NCBI RefSeq assembly: GCF_901709675.1
Contig: NC_051088.1
Span: 24,711,193-24,775,192, forward strand
Reading direction: 5' to 3'
DNA: 64,000 nucleotides
Source: Syngnathus acus
Lineage: Eukaryota; Chordata; Actinopteri; Syngnathiformes; Syngnathidae
A model generated the notes under the pieces. It did not search any database and had not been told where the DNA came from. It saw only the letters and a program-made list of their open reading frames with translations. Made by a program: the position numbers and the translations under genes. Below are positions 31,405 to 44,245 of the stretch, piece by piece. Within the stretch, counting starts at the first letter, position 1; each line of letters begins with the position of its first letter.

Positions 31405-34400
31405 ATGAGATTCCCGGATGAGACTCGTGAGAGTGCAAGCGACAGCCGCATGCAGGAGAGAAGAAATGAAAAGGAGAATAGAACGCTGCTCCGCGTTCAT
31501 CCAGGGAAACCCCACAGACGCTTCCGTGGGTTTGTCAAAGGTTTGACATTCCACTCTGATCGGCGCAGATGCCATCAATACATCACCTTAGTGCAGTTGA
31601 CATTTACAGTATTAAGATAATTGAGGTCAAGCTTCTTCTTTCACTACAGGATCTAGCATCCATCCATTTTCTTCATTTAGGTTTCTGTTCAGATGAGATG
31701 AAGAAAATGGATGGATGGCAAAAAAACATGCTGTGGTTTCGGGCATGTGCAAAATACACACAGCATGTCTTTTTCTAAATGCAAATAACCAGACTGCGGT
31801 CGACTTGAAGGTTAACCGCCGCGCACTTAGTGTGGTGAGAGACAGAAAAGGAAACAAATAGCAAATCCACAATGCTTTAAAGATGATTTTTACAGATTTT
31901 AATTAATGCATGTTATTGATTTTAATTGCACAGGTTGTCTTTTGAAGCTAACATGTTGTCTGGAAAGAATGTGTGCGATGGAATGGTACATCTATGCTGC
32001 TCTTGGAATTTTAAGCGCCGTTCTCAGCTTTCTTATGGACCTGAGTGTCAGCAAGCTCCTCACAGGTACAAAAAACACACATTATGATGTTATCGTATGC
32101 GTTGCAAAAAAGGTTCAGTGTACAATTTTAGAACTAGGAGGATACAAGCATGAAAACCGTCAATTCAAGTTTTAAAAAAAAACAACATTTTTTTAAATCC
32201 GACAAAATAATTTTTGGAGGTCATCAATTTCAAACGGATGCAGTATATGATGTCGTGTGTACTTGTAGCTCACCAGTGGCTTTACAGCCAGCTGGAGGGC
32301 AACAATCTGCTGCAGTTCTTTTGCTGGACTCTCTACCCAGCATGCCTATGTGCCATCTCAGCTTCACTCTGCCACAACATCTGCCCCTTCTCCACAGGTT
32401 TGTCTGCCACTGCACAGGTGAATTCCAATGACCATGCAATTGATTGTGATGTACACAAGGATGCTATATCATCAAATGATAAAATCATTTTATTTATAAG
32501 GCCCCTTTCAAGGCACTCAAGATCGCCGTACAGACATAAAATAGCGTAAAAATTGACCGGAGACATATTTATGTAAACAACTCACACGCATGTGAATAAA
32601 GTTAATCAATAAAATTGTCCATTAATTAAACTTGCATAATGAAAAATGATCTGTTTATATAATTATAATCAGTTCTATAAAAGGTTTTCATGATCATTCT
32701 TAACAATTAAGCAATGGAGTTTGTTGTTTATTACAAAAAAACTAATGATAGTTTAACAAATTACTCCATTTTCTTTTTAAATGGCTTATTTTTATTTAGA
32801 CAAAGAATGACAGTGCAAACCACTCATTCTTTTCCCAATATAAATATGCAGTCACAGTTATAAATTTAATACTATATTAAACTCCTCAAAATCCTCTTTA
32901 TGGATCCCTTCAGTAAATGCTGAGAGAATATCCCAGAGAAATATAGATAACACACAGCAAGCGTACGATGCAAGTCTGCCCCCTAGTGGATGGGTGGATC
33001 TTAGTTAGCCCTACTTTGAGACTTTATTGGTGTTCCATCAGGTTCTGGAATACCAGAAGTGAGGACCATGCTGACCGGCATCCAACTACCACATTACTTA
33101 TCGCTCACCAACATGATGGCCAAGTTCCTGGGGCTCATTTGTACACTGGCAGCAGGGAGCACAATCTTCCTAGGAAAAGTGGTGAGAGGCTTCTTACCTC
33201 CTCTCCTCCACATGTGGCTGCAAAATCATTTTGGTGATGTAGTCAAGGTTTTTTCTTTCCTAATATCAGGGTCCATTTGTGCATCTTTGCACCATGATGG
33301 CGAGCTACCTGAGCAAGCTTTGCTCGCTGCTGCAAACCACAAAGAAGGTGAATGGACATGTTTTATTGTTTGAATATAAATATAATTGTACTTGGGGATA
33401 TGAGTGATACTACTTAAGAGGGTGAACTCAATTCACTTAACAACAAAATTGAACAGTCCAACAAAAAGGCTTCAATTTGTTTAACGTAGCTCTCAGTTGA
33501 AACTTTAAACAAAGAATTACTCGTTATGTATTTACACAAGTTGATAACACAGACTTAGGAATGTCCTAGCTCAACACCGTTGACTTGCTGACGGTTAGCA
33601 TGCCGCTCACATAATTATGGTAAATGGAATTTTAAATAAATCAGTGTGTGTGTTTTCTGTTCTCTAGAAGAAAGCAGACGGAGACATGCTAGTTGTCGCC
33701 GCCGCAGTCGGTGTCGCTAGCTGCTTTGGAGCACCTATAAGTGGTATGAAAAAAAACCTCAATTATTTCTAAGTTGTGATTCAATTTTTGTCTTTTCCGT
33801 TTTTTGATTGTTATCGTGTAAAGCAAAGCCAGGCAGCTTTATTTAACACATTTCATAACCAAAGAATTTACAAACAGAACAGTTCATGACATTGTTTGTT
33901 TTCTCCTTTTCTATTCCCGTAGGTGTGCTCTTCAGCATGGAGGTGATGTCCTCTCACTTTGCCATGCGCAACTACTTCCCGTCTTTCTTCTCAGTGGTTT
34001 GCGGTGCTTTAACCTTCCGCTTGTTATCAGTGTTGAGTGGAGATGAAGGTAAAACATGATTGACCCACAAATCAATCAAATGTTCTTTTTTAATCCAATG
34101 AATAATGACAGATCCATCTAAAATTTGGAGTCATTAGTTTTACCTTTGGTGTTGGCCATTTGGTCCAAGCAATCTGTTGATCTTTTTTCTTCCAAGAGAT
34201 TTTCTCAAGGCGCTTTTCACAGCGAGGAACAATAAGACTCCCACTGAGTCTTATCGCTGGAACATCGGCAACAGATCCTTTTGAATGCTCTTCCAGCTTG
34301 GAGGGCACAAATCAATACGTCGAGGTTCCAAAGGCTTCCGGAAAGCTATTTATAGAGACGATGGAGTGACATGGAAATCCTGCCTGATGTCGGATATTTT

Positions 34401-37400
34401 AACTCAGCATGTCAAACCAGCCTGCCGGTTTTCAAATCGTTATCTGTGTGCAAACAGATACACACCTTAGAATTGTTTTCACGAGCCTAATCATTATTTT
34501 GGATTGAATAGTTCACCGGTATATCAATGGCTGATATGGAAGAAATAAAAGTAACATCAATGAGGCAAGATTTGATTTGTTGTGTCCTCCAGAGACTCTT
34601 CAGGTGTTGTTTCAAACCAATTTCCCGACGGCTTTCCCCTTCCTCCCGTCGGAGATTCTGCTTTTTGCTCTGCTGGGGTGAGCTCTGACTCTTCACATCC
34701 AATTGACTTCCAATCCCTGCGAAGACGTCCGACTGATTCATATTCACATTAGGTCATGTGGAAACTCTGAGCTGTTATTGTTCCAATTAGCCTCATTGTG
34801 GCTGCTAATGACTTTGTGCGCGTGTGTGTGTCTGTGTGTGTGTATCCGTGCCACAAACAGGCTGCTGTGTGGAGCTGTGAGCTGCTTGTACCTTTCCTTG
34901 CATCGCCTCATGCTGCAGCTCATTACCACAAACGCCGGCCTCATCAATATGCTGAAAACAGAGTGAGCACACACACACGCACACAATGGTGGAGCCTTTA
35001 CTTGATGATGAATAGAATAATAGGAAGGCAAGGCTGCTTTATTTCTAAGGGCGAGTTACTCGTTCATACGCAAGGTGGCTCAATGTACTCAAGCCGAGAT
35101 AAATCAAATGAAAATGAAATGAATGATGGTTTTGTGTGCAGGAAAGCAGTGTACTCTGCTGTCGTCGCCTTCTTTTTGGCATCGCTCACCTTCCCGCTCT
35201 TCGTGGGTCAACACATGGCTTCCGAGGTGGGTCTTCATCCCAAAAAAAAAAATTTTGAATTTAGGGCTTTAGAGTTTAAGTGAGCTTAAGCACAGCATAG
35301 ATTGTGACGTATTGTGACAAATTAAATATTGAAATGCTCTTCCACTAGATCGCAATTTGTTAATACAATAAAACTTTATTTCCACCGCGTATTTTACAAC
35401 GGCTACAGCTGCAACAAAGCACTTGTTTGACTCTGCACTGCTTTATTCTTTTGTGTTGAATTCAGTCCAGCATGAAGCAGCTCCTTAGCTCCCTGCTTGA
35501 AAAGGCAGCATGGACGTCTCAATCTCACAACGCCTCGTGGCAGCTGGAGACGCATTGGGGCTGCTCTGAGCATCCTGTCTTCCTGTCCCTGACCGTCTTT
35601 CTGCTCATGAAGGTACAAATAAAGGACTGAATTTAGCAGAGACAAAATGAGTGCTAATATGAGCGGCTGACATTTTCATAGGACAATGAGCTGCTTAAAG
35701 ATCTGAGAAGTTTTATCGTGACTGGCTTTTCTGTTTCCTTCCCAAATGTGTTGTTCATGAGATTAACGAGAAACCAATCACAGTGGTCTTGGTCATGTTG
35801 TTACTGGGTAAAACAAACGTTTCATTCAAGGCAAAATAATGTATTCAGCCCATTCGTGAAATTTCCGTGTTTGCAAACCTTTTACCGAAGGGTAAGTTGA
35901 CAAGAACTCAACAGTCTTCATCTTAACACAATTTTTCTTATTATGTTATTCTCTCGAAAGACCACATTTTTCTTCCTCCACTTCCTGATTTGATTTGTGT
36001 CCTTTCACTCACATATTTCCCCTCTCTTCAGTCTGTCCATAATAAGCCTTTGTACCTAAATTGATGCGGCAAACGGTGAATTGGATTAGCGAGGCCTGCG
36101 GTGAGTCATATTTATGTTGTTGATTCTCAGCTGTGGATGTTAGCGCTTGCCTGCACTCTGCCTCTCCCGGCCGGGTACTTCATGCCAGTCTTCATTTATG
36201 GTGAGTGAGGAAGTAACAATTGCTTTGGATGTGTCATTGAAATAGACAAACAAGATGACTATAATTCTGCAATTGTGTGAAAATATTTGGATTTCGAGTG
36301 GCCACTCAAAGATAGCCCTGATTGACCTAGCCAACGGCACATTTTCGATTATATTCAAATGAAAAAAAATATTATTTGAATTTTCATGGCATTTTTGGAC
36401 CAGTGCTTATCACCTGAGAACACTGCGGAGCTAAGATTTGTTTTTTTCTTGGATGTGGAGCTTGGGGTGGCCAAGTACAGCCTCCTTTTTTAAATTTTTT
36501 AATGCTGATTAACATTCAGTATATGTTCCTTGGTGAAGGGGGGAAGTGTGGAGAAACATTTCTGGAAAAATTAGAGAATGCCCAAAAGTCAATTATCTTG
36601 TCTGGCGCCTGGGGGGGGGGGCATATTTCAGAAAGGTGCAATTGCCCTGCAGCCCACCCTTTAGCACCGCCACTGCCTGCTATTGCTAAGTCGACATCCA
36701 CCTCCTTTGTAGGAAGTTAAGAGCAATTCATAAAATGTGTTTTTCAAATGTAGCGTGTATAAACATAGAACATTGAAAATGACTGCACTTGTGCTAACGT
36801 AGATGTACAAATTAAAGTATAGTCATTTTCCGTTGCACAAATTTAATTTACATCAGCAGTTTTTCTTTTCTTTTTGGGACACATGAATAGTGGAAAAACA
36901 TGACTAAATGCATTTGAACTGGGATGTGTAGGCATATTCTGTATATGGAATACTAGTTGTTGGATTAGGAATTGTCACATAAAAAAAATAAAAAAAAGTG
37001 CTGAGATTTGTGGAGAAGGTTTGTTAGTTTATACAGATTTTTCTTTTCTTTCTTTTGTGTTTTTCCAGGGGCAGCTCTGGGCCGTTTGCTTGCAGAAGGA
37101 ATCATTTACATTTCCTCACATACACAGAAATTGTCTTCTATCAATCCTGGGGGATACGCACTTGTTGGTAAAAAGCCACTTCGTATTGTGTTGAAGTGGA
37201 ATACCACATTTGTCTCAAGACGCCACTGTGCATAATTAGGTGCAGCAGCCTTCTCCGGGGCTGTGACGCACACCTTATCACCGGCTCTCTTGGCCTTGGA
37301 ATTAACTGGTCAACTCAGCCATGTTGTTCCCTCCCTCCTCGCCACTGTGCTGGCCAACGGCGTGGCTCGTGCGGGCGGCCGGCCATCTTTCTATGACGCT

Positions 37401-38938
37401 GTTTCCATCAGCAAGAAGCTGCCACACCTGCCCTCACTCGTCATGGCACATCCCGGGTATGACAACATTTTGCAACGTTCATGTTGCAATTGGTAGACCA
37501 CATTTGAAAAAAGGTCCTGCCATATTAATATTAATATCCAAGACTTTTATGACAAGCTTATTGGTCCCTGAGCAAGGAGATGTGAACACTCTTGAAAATC
37601 GTTTTTTCAGGAGGTCACCAAATGCTGTCGGGAATATTAGACGGATGGACGATGATATCAGTTTTCTTCACGTGTGGCATGATTTAAAGTATATTTCCCT
37701 TAAAAAAAAACCGCAAGAACTTATCATTTTAATGCCAAGCATGATATCTACAGAAGAATCCAAACCTTAACGCCGTTGACAGGGAAGCAAATCAAATGTA
37801 TCCCTCTGTAGCAGCCTAAATCCCCGCAGAATTGTGGTGACAAATTTGTGATAAGAGCATTTGCCACTGACTGGAAGTTGCTTTGAGGATAACGCGTCTC
37901 TTCTTTGACAGGCTTCTCTCCACTCAGGTGGGACACCTTTTGGGAGCGTCAAAACCAGTGCAGCTGCAGAAAGCGGCTGGCCCGGAGGAGGTCCGCCAGG
38001 TTGTCAACAGCAGCAGCGAGACTCAAATCCCTGTGGTGGACTCGCATGGTGGGCTGATGGTAATTAATGATTAAAAAATGAAAGTCTTTGTGATGTGCTC
38101 TTCTCTGCAATGAAGAGACACCAACGTTGCTGGGCTTTGTCATGCGATCGCAGCTGCTGATGTTCCTGCGGCGATGCGGGAATTCTCAGGTTAAAGAACA
38201 CACACACACACACGCACGAGAGCAGTATTGAAGCGAAAAGCTTGGATAGGTCATTCAATTTCAAAGCACAGGCGCTCACAAAGGGCACGTGCTTGATGAA
38301 AGATTCTCCCAAAAGATACAAACAGAGAAGCTGCTTAATAATGGGTGACTGAACGGTATTGTATTACCGTAAATCCCCCCAAGCAGAGTTGGCGAATAAT
38401 AAAGAAACTGCAACAGATGAAGAAAGTACAATTAAACCCAAATACACCTCAACCTATGAATCCAGTTTAATATCATTTCCAACTCATCTTGAATCTAGAA
38501 ATAAGCCGCTTACAGAGGAGTGCCATTCTTTCTTCCTTCATGGACTTTTCTGGACACGCAAACGCCACAAAGTCTTGTTTTCTTTGTTCAGAGAGTTGAT
38601 CGACATTTAGAGAAGGTATGCAACATTCGACCTTCTTCTGCTGTGTTGTGTCCTCAAAGCACCATTCAGGAGGTGAGTTTGGGGCGCAGCAATTATTGGG
38701 CTGTCCATACCATTGTGCCTGATATTGACTGAAGTGTGTTGTTTCTTTCAGGTTTTCAGCATCCTGAGCCTTGCTGGGGATCAGACTGTGTTTGTCACCG
38801 ACAGAGGAAGGCTGTTCGGGCGGGTCACATGGTCAGAGGTAACTCAGGATCATTGTCCTCTTGCCGTTTTAAAGAAGACACATGTGTTTTGTCCTCCAGA
38901 TGAAAAGAATTTTAGAAGATTTGGCCAAAGAAATCTAA
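31405..38938 (+). CDS. clcnk: Chloride channel ClC-K (kidney-type, barttin-partnered family)
   Basis: Voltage-gated-family chloride channel of transporting epithelia. Nineteen coding exons: 31405-31540, 31934-32065, 32269-32397, 33042-33181, 33270-33347, 33668-33743, 33923-34048, 34593-34677, 34861-34962, 35142-35226, 35466-35612, 36131-36200, 37069-37167, 37240-37456, 37912-38048, 38116-38189, 38592-38672, 38752-38838, 38900-38938. All phases agree; 679 residues against about 687 in human. The selectivity motif GSGIPE is at residues 133-138. The GKxGPxxH motif at 177-184 reads GKVGPFVH, with valine where most ClC proteins have the gating glutamate, the mark of Cl[11 protein letters not shown] (exon 36131-36200) and two C-terminal CBS domains (from about residue 541) follow. 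The first exon ([10 protein letters not shown] start) is the least certain: the protein is variable there and its donor GTTTGA is weak, though the phase fits. Only one copy is present. Confidence 0.95.
31657..31717. repeat. 20-bp perfect inverted repeat
   Basis: CATCCATCCATTTTCTTCAT at 31657-31676 is the exact reverse complement of 31698-31717, with a 21-bp loop. It lies in the first clcnk intron. The CATCCATCCATTTTCT word is common in fish repeats, so this is probably two opposed fragments of one. Confidence 0.85.
32398..33041 (+). other. clcnk intron with fish repeat fragment
   Basis: At about 32486-32545 lies TTTATTTATAAGGCCCCTTT followed by CAAGGCACTCAAGATCGCCG, a pattern seen in dispersed fish elements. 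A comparable fragment (CAGCTTTATTTAACACATTT) is at about 33825-33880 in a later intron. The rest is AT-rich. Confidence 0.45.
36201..37068 (+). other. clcnk intron with diverged repeat (copy B)
   Basis: Segment 36605-36690 (G10 run, then CAGCCCACCCTTTAGCACCG) resembles 14464-14545 in reverse orientation. Otherwise AT-rich, no exon recognised. Confidence 0.4.
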
Positions 38939-39015
38939 GGCGCCCAGAGGAGATACAGCCACGTTTGACCTTTTCATTCATTTGCAGTTAATTTGCATCG
39001 AATGAGAACCATTTG

Positions 39016-39021
39016 AATAAA
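39016..39021 (+). terminator. Probable clcnk polyadenylation signal
   Basis: AATAAA 78 bases after the clcnk stop codon (38936-38938). The 39022-39734 stretch up to the fam131c stop codon is an AT-rich spacer between convergent genes with no gene seen. Confidence 0.6.
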
Positions 39022-39734
39022 GAGCCTGAGCACTAATTGGTTGACTTTAAATTAGCCAGTGTGAGTTTGTGGACGAGCTGTTTCAATTCTTGCACCGTGC
39101 CCGACTATCTCCATTGTCAATATATTTGAATAAATATGACATTTTCACAATTCCTCATCCTGTAGCAGTTCTCGTGAAGCAACAAATGGATCATAAACAA
39201 GAAAGGGGCAGCAAATCATACGGTTGGTTTTATACCAAGATATTTACACAATACTGCACTTTCCATTGGCTGTAATTTCAACAGACAATAAAATAGTTCT
39301 AATGTACAATGAATACAAAAGTCCAGTGTCGCAAAGCAACTATACATTCACAAATGTTGAACATGATGGAAATTCTTATGAAGTTATTTTCAGTGACTGC
39401 TGGTGTTCAACTTTTGTACTGGGGTGCCTTGAGATACAAATTCAATTCATTCCCTTTTCAATTTTCTTTTCACTAAATTCTATGGCATTCTGATGAATAT
39501 GGTGTTTACGAGTTAAGCGGCACAATTCAGCCATTTGCTAGCAACTAAAAATGACATCACAGTTGCCCGGTCTCAGGTCACCACCAATCGGTCATTCTCT
39601 TACGTTTAGTTTGATAGTTAGATTGATATTGACGACTTGCTAAACTGTTCAATTGAGTTCAATGGCACCATCGAGCACTTGTGTCTCCAATTCCTGCTCA
39701 CAGGGGCACCGCTGTGATTAGAATGTGAAGGTGT

Positions 39735-42700
39735 TTAATTATAAAACACATCATCCTCAGACAATGAGCTGCTGTCTATGTGTCGCACAGCAGCAGCCTC
39801 AGCCGTGACTCCGCTGCATTTATCTTCGCTGGTCGAATTTCGGTCCTGCCGTTTAACGGAGGCCACGGTGGGCGCTTCTGGGGCGACCGGGCCGCCGAGC
39901 TGGCTGTCGCCATGCGTCTCGGTGTGGATGCTGTGCAGGTACTGGGGCGTGGCCATGCTCGCGTCATCCAACAGGAAGTGAGACAACAGGTGGCTCCTTG
40001 ATGCCCCTAATGAACATGTCGAAAATGAACTTGATATGTTCAAAAAAGAAAAACCTATTTTGCGCTTGCTGATCTCGTGCTCAGACTCCAGCGAGTCCGT
40101 TACGCTTCCACCACGTCACGTCTGAATTCAAAACTTTTCACCATTTTGGATTATTCCTTTGTCGCCGTTCCATCATGACAGCAAATCAACATCCATGCGC
40201 AAGAACCGAGATGGTGAGTATGAACGGGCAGTTTCTTCTCACATCGATGCCTAAATGGATTTTCCGACGACGCGTGGTAAAAATCTTTTGTGTGCTCATT
40301 GCTGCCTCTATAGAATGCAATAATTGCGGAGATTTTAAAAAGGGAACCTCTGGAGTGGAATTCGATCATCAATGCAGAGAAGAAGAAACGCCAACAGACA
40401 TGACAACCAACCTTGCAAGCTAGTCGAAGGTTGCTCAAAGCAGTCGTTCGAGGACCAAAAACTCATAGCGGCCTCAGCCAAGGCAAACTGCTCCGCTACT
40501 CCTGCACACAAACATGTTTTTTTTTTTCTTTCTTTCCCCCATGTGAGTCATTGTTCCCGAGAACTGTATTGATTGTGCTCGTCTGAGAACAAAAACATTC
40601 ACGTGTTTTTTTCCCCCCTCTTCTACTGAATTCCTTCTTCTGTCTGACTCACCGGCAGCAAAGCGAGCTTCCTTGATCTCATCCGTCATTTGAGAGTAAA
40701 ATTGTTCATCTTCCTCAGGGCCCCGACTTCCGCCTCCTTGCGCCCAGCCTCTGCTCCAACCGCCGCCGCCCGCCCGGGCCTCGGCGCCGCCGCCTCCTCC
40801 CCAGCCTTTCCACTCAATCAGGTGAGCCACTCGCCCTTGAGCCATAGCCGTGGGCTTGGTGATGTGCTCCTTTATGGTGGCCACCAGACCTAAATGGGGA
40901 GGGATACATCTTGATAAAGGGAATGAAATAAAGATGTGCAAGCAGAGGCAGGATGGGGATAATGTGGAAAGTCATTCAGGTGAGATAAAGTCCTAAAATG
41001 AAGAACAACTCTATTAAAAAAGGAAAAATATTGATCTTTCACAAATTAATAGAAGTTGAAATTTATAATGAAATCTTGCAGTGACAGTCCCAGCGGCTTT
41101 GTTGGATTAGCAAAATGAATGGCATGGCTGTCGTCATTTTCTCTGTTTGGCTGTTCGGAAATATTCATTGGTCCTATTTCTGCAGTACGCTGACCCCCAC
41201 GCAAACCGAGGTTATAGTCAAGTCCACCTTTATCGGGTCCAAGGCAAGTTTGAGTCACAACAAAAAAGGTCCGAAACCAAGTTAGGTCCGGGTCCCCGAG
41301 GTCCGAGTCCAATTCCAAGTCCAGATGAGATCAAGACGAAATTGAAGACAGAAAAATACTATTTTCATGAACACAACATTTGAAATATTTCCTTATGCAA
41401 AACACTTTGCAATCAGATGGCTATTTTGATCATTGAAACAACTCTCTTTCCATTTTTGTTTTAATCACTAGTGACCTTAATAAGCCGACATATGAGGGGG
41501 GGGAAAAGGCCACTGGCAGCCAGGCAGGCTGCAAGCAAGCAAGCCTCCTCCACTGCCTGCTTCCACATTTGACATTAAGATGCACTCGGCATCCACCCGA
41601 CCGGTAGACAAGACCTGATTCCAACAAGTTTGAGTCGTTCTGGCAATTCTGCAACGTCAATATTGACGGAATGTCTGTCAATCTGTCACTGATGATGCGC
41701 TCTTTCTGTCACTCGGTTAGACTGCAGCGCATAATCAACCATTCCACATACTAAATAAATAGATGCCAGTCGAGATTCCACGTTGAACATGGACTCAGAT
41801 TTATTTATTTCATATTTATTCCTTGCACATCTGTATAACGTGGGCTCCCATCGTGGTTTCAAAAAAAAAAAAAAAATCCATCTAAAGGCAAGCAATTGGC
41901 CTGTCACTCAACAGAAATTTGCGGATGAAATGGACGGTCCTGTCAATCTTATGATGTCATCAGTCAGTTAACAACATGGACGTTGTGCGTTAAATGGGCA
42001 CAAGTGGGATTATTTTGGTAAAAACAAAAATGAGAACTCCAGATATTGACCAAACTTCACAATATTACTCCCTTTCCTCATTAAAACTTCAATGTGGAAT
42101 CTCTGGAGGGACACTTTATGGTCTTTAGAATTTTTTTTTTTTAAATCATGTCATCAAAAATCCTGTTTTAGTTCTGTACATACTTTAATTAATCACAGTA
42201 AGTCATGTCATCAAAAATCCTGTTCTAGTTCTGTACATACACAGTAAATTATTTGTAAAAAAAAAAAAAATCTCTATTTTGCTTTTAAATGGCTTTAACT
42301 CAGTTTGAAACCAATTTTTTCTGTGATTAAAAAGTACATGATGAAAAGAGGAATGCAGCTGAGCTGAGACTAATAGGCATCATACTTGAATGTTTAATTG
42401 TCCACTTTTCTATGAAAATACAGCACAGAAGAGCCAAATAACATTCCGAACCTTCCAATGTTTCCCACATTCATGGTGAAGCTCATCTTGTTTTTGTGTG
42501 TTGACAAATGCGCACGCAATCTCACCTAACAAAGAGGACGTGGCAAGCTCGCCAATGTTGTAATGGTTGCTTTTCTCTGCTGCTCGGCCATTTGATGGAG
42601 CCTGCTCATCCTGCACGCCAACATCATATTTTCATTACAGCATTTGAGGAAAAAAAAACAAATAGCATGCATAGGGTTTGTCAATGAAAACAAAATAACA

Positions 42701-44202
42701 TCATGATCATTGGAAATGTGGGATCACTTTCAGATAGAATTAGCTATTTCGCTAGCTAGCTGAAACTGTTTTTGTTTTTATAAATGTAATAGGCATCGGC
42801 GTTAAAAAGCACCTTTTGGTTTATCTTTGAACGTTGTCACTTTTTCTCATTGTTGGTCATCAGTCATGATAATAATAAATGTTATTATCAGCAATTGATA
42901 ATAATCAGTCATGATGTGTTTTGTTTGGTATTTCATCTGAAAGTCGAGCACATTACAATGCTCCTCTTGTATTCAAAATAATAACAGGACAGATTGATGG
43001 CGATGGTGAAAAAAAATGCAATCAAAGGGGGTGATGTCAAACGCATGAAATGTTCGCAGCAAAGTAGCTATGGTCAATACGGACAAGGAGACGGCAATTC
43101 TTTTCTCTGGCCCCATTTTCATTCACTTTAACCTGTTTACAACATGCTGAGAATAAAATCGATGGGGAGTCGCTACCTGTTTTTTCTTTCTCCGCCTCAA
43201 TTGGCAGAGAATGACGAAAAGGGCAAAAGTATCTGGACAACTTTTTTGAAGACTGGAATTATCTTTGGCATTTTCTCAAGTGTGACGCAAGAGCAGATTG
43301 AATCTGTTGAGACTCACAATCTGTTGAGAATCACGCTTACCTCACACTTGTTATGAAATGAAGACTTATTGTTTGCAACCCTCAAACCTACATTTAGAAG
43401 GATAACGAGAGTGGATTAAAAGTCTACACACCCCTATTCAAATGCCAGGTTTCCGTGCTATAAAAACAGAGACTAAAATGATTGTTATGAAAAGAAAACA
43501 AATCTTTTCAGGTGGGGAAATAAAAAATAAACAACTGATATTATGTGCTTGCATAAGTGTGCACACCCGCTTATATTTGGGGATGTAGCGGAGTTCAATC
43601 ATTCAAATCCATGTTAAGGAGTGCCACAGATTAACGTCAAGTAAAGTTCAGCTGTTCTAGTAGAAATTTTTCTAAACAGAAGTAAATTTAGCAGAAATTT
43701 CTGGCTTCAAGACAACATACACTATTAGTTTTCTGATACATAATAAAAAGACTGACCTCTGGGCTGCGAGTTGACTCACCTTGGCGGAGATTGGAGGATG
43801 ACCCTCGTGTAGCACTGTCAGGGGATAGAGCTCTGTGGATAAAGCACACGCTAATTACACGTCTACTGTCTGAGTGCTCATGTGTGTTTCTAGACAGCGC
43901 TCAGGCCATTCCTAACTATTACTTTCTTTATTTTTCCAGCCAAAGGTCAAGCGAAGTGATTTCCCAAACATCCCTTCGACTGAATCCTTTTACCAAGATC
44001 ATTTTGTAAGCAAGTCTCATTGAATGACAAGAGGAAATGACAATTAACATCCTTGAAAAGGTCAGTGGACACACACTTGGGGTTTCCCCCTGAGAGGTGG
44101 CGTCAAGACAATTGGCTGTTGCTATGGAAACACTACAGCAACAGGAGGCGAGTGATACCCTTCCATTTACTTAAGTCACCAGAGCGGGGACAAACTCACT
44201 CA

Positions 44203-44245
<43 letters not shown>

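Larger units (their letters stand above)
40890..43779 (-). other. fam131c introns 2 and 3
   Basis: Flank the small exon 42526-42610. They contain a 38-bp direct repeat (42146-42183 and 42203-42240) and a fish interspersed repeat at 43416-43640. No other exon recognised. Confidence 0.6.

Noticed and set aside
38041-38118. Alternative clcnk junction 38059/38118 giving DSHGGLMTPTLL
   Set aside because: The junction 38048/38116 gives [12 protein letters not shown], which aligns without gaps to the human CBS-domain sequence; both keep the frame, so transcript reads would be decisive.
40474-40941. Continuous minus-strand frame of 155 codons as a separate gene
   Set aside because: It includes the real fam131c exon (40653-40889) but runs through its splice sites into intron sequence on both sides.
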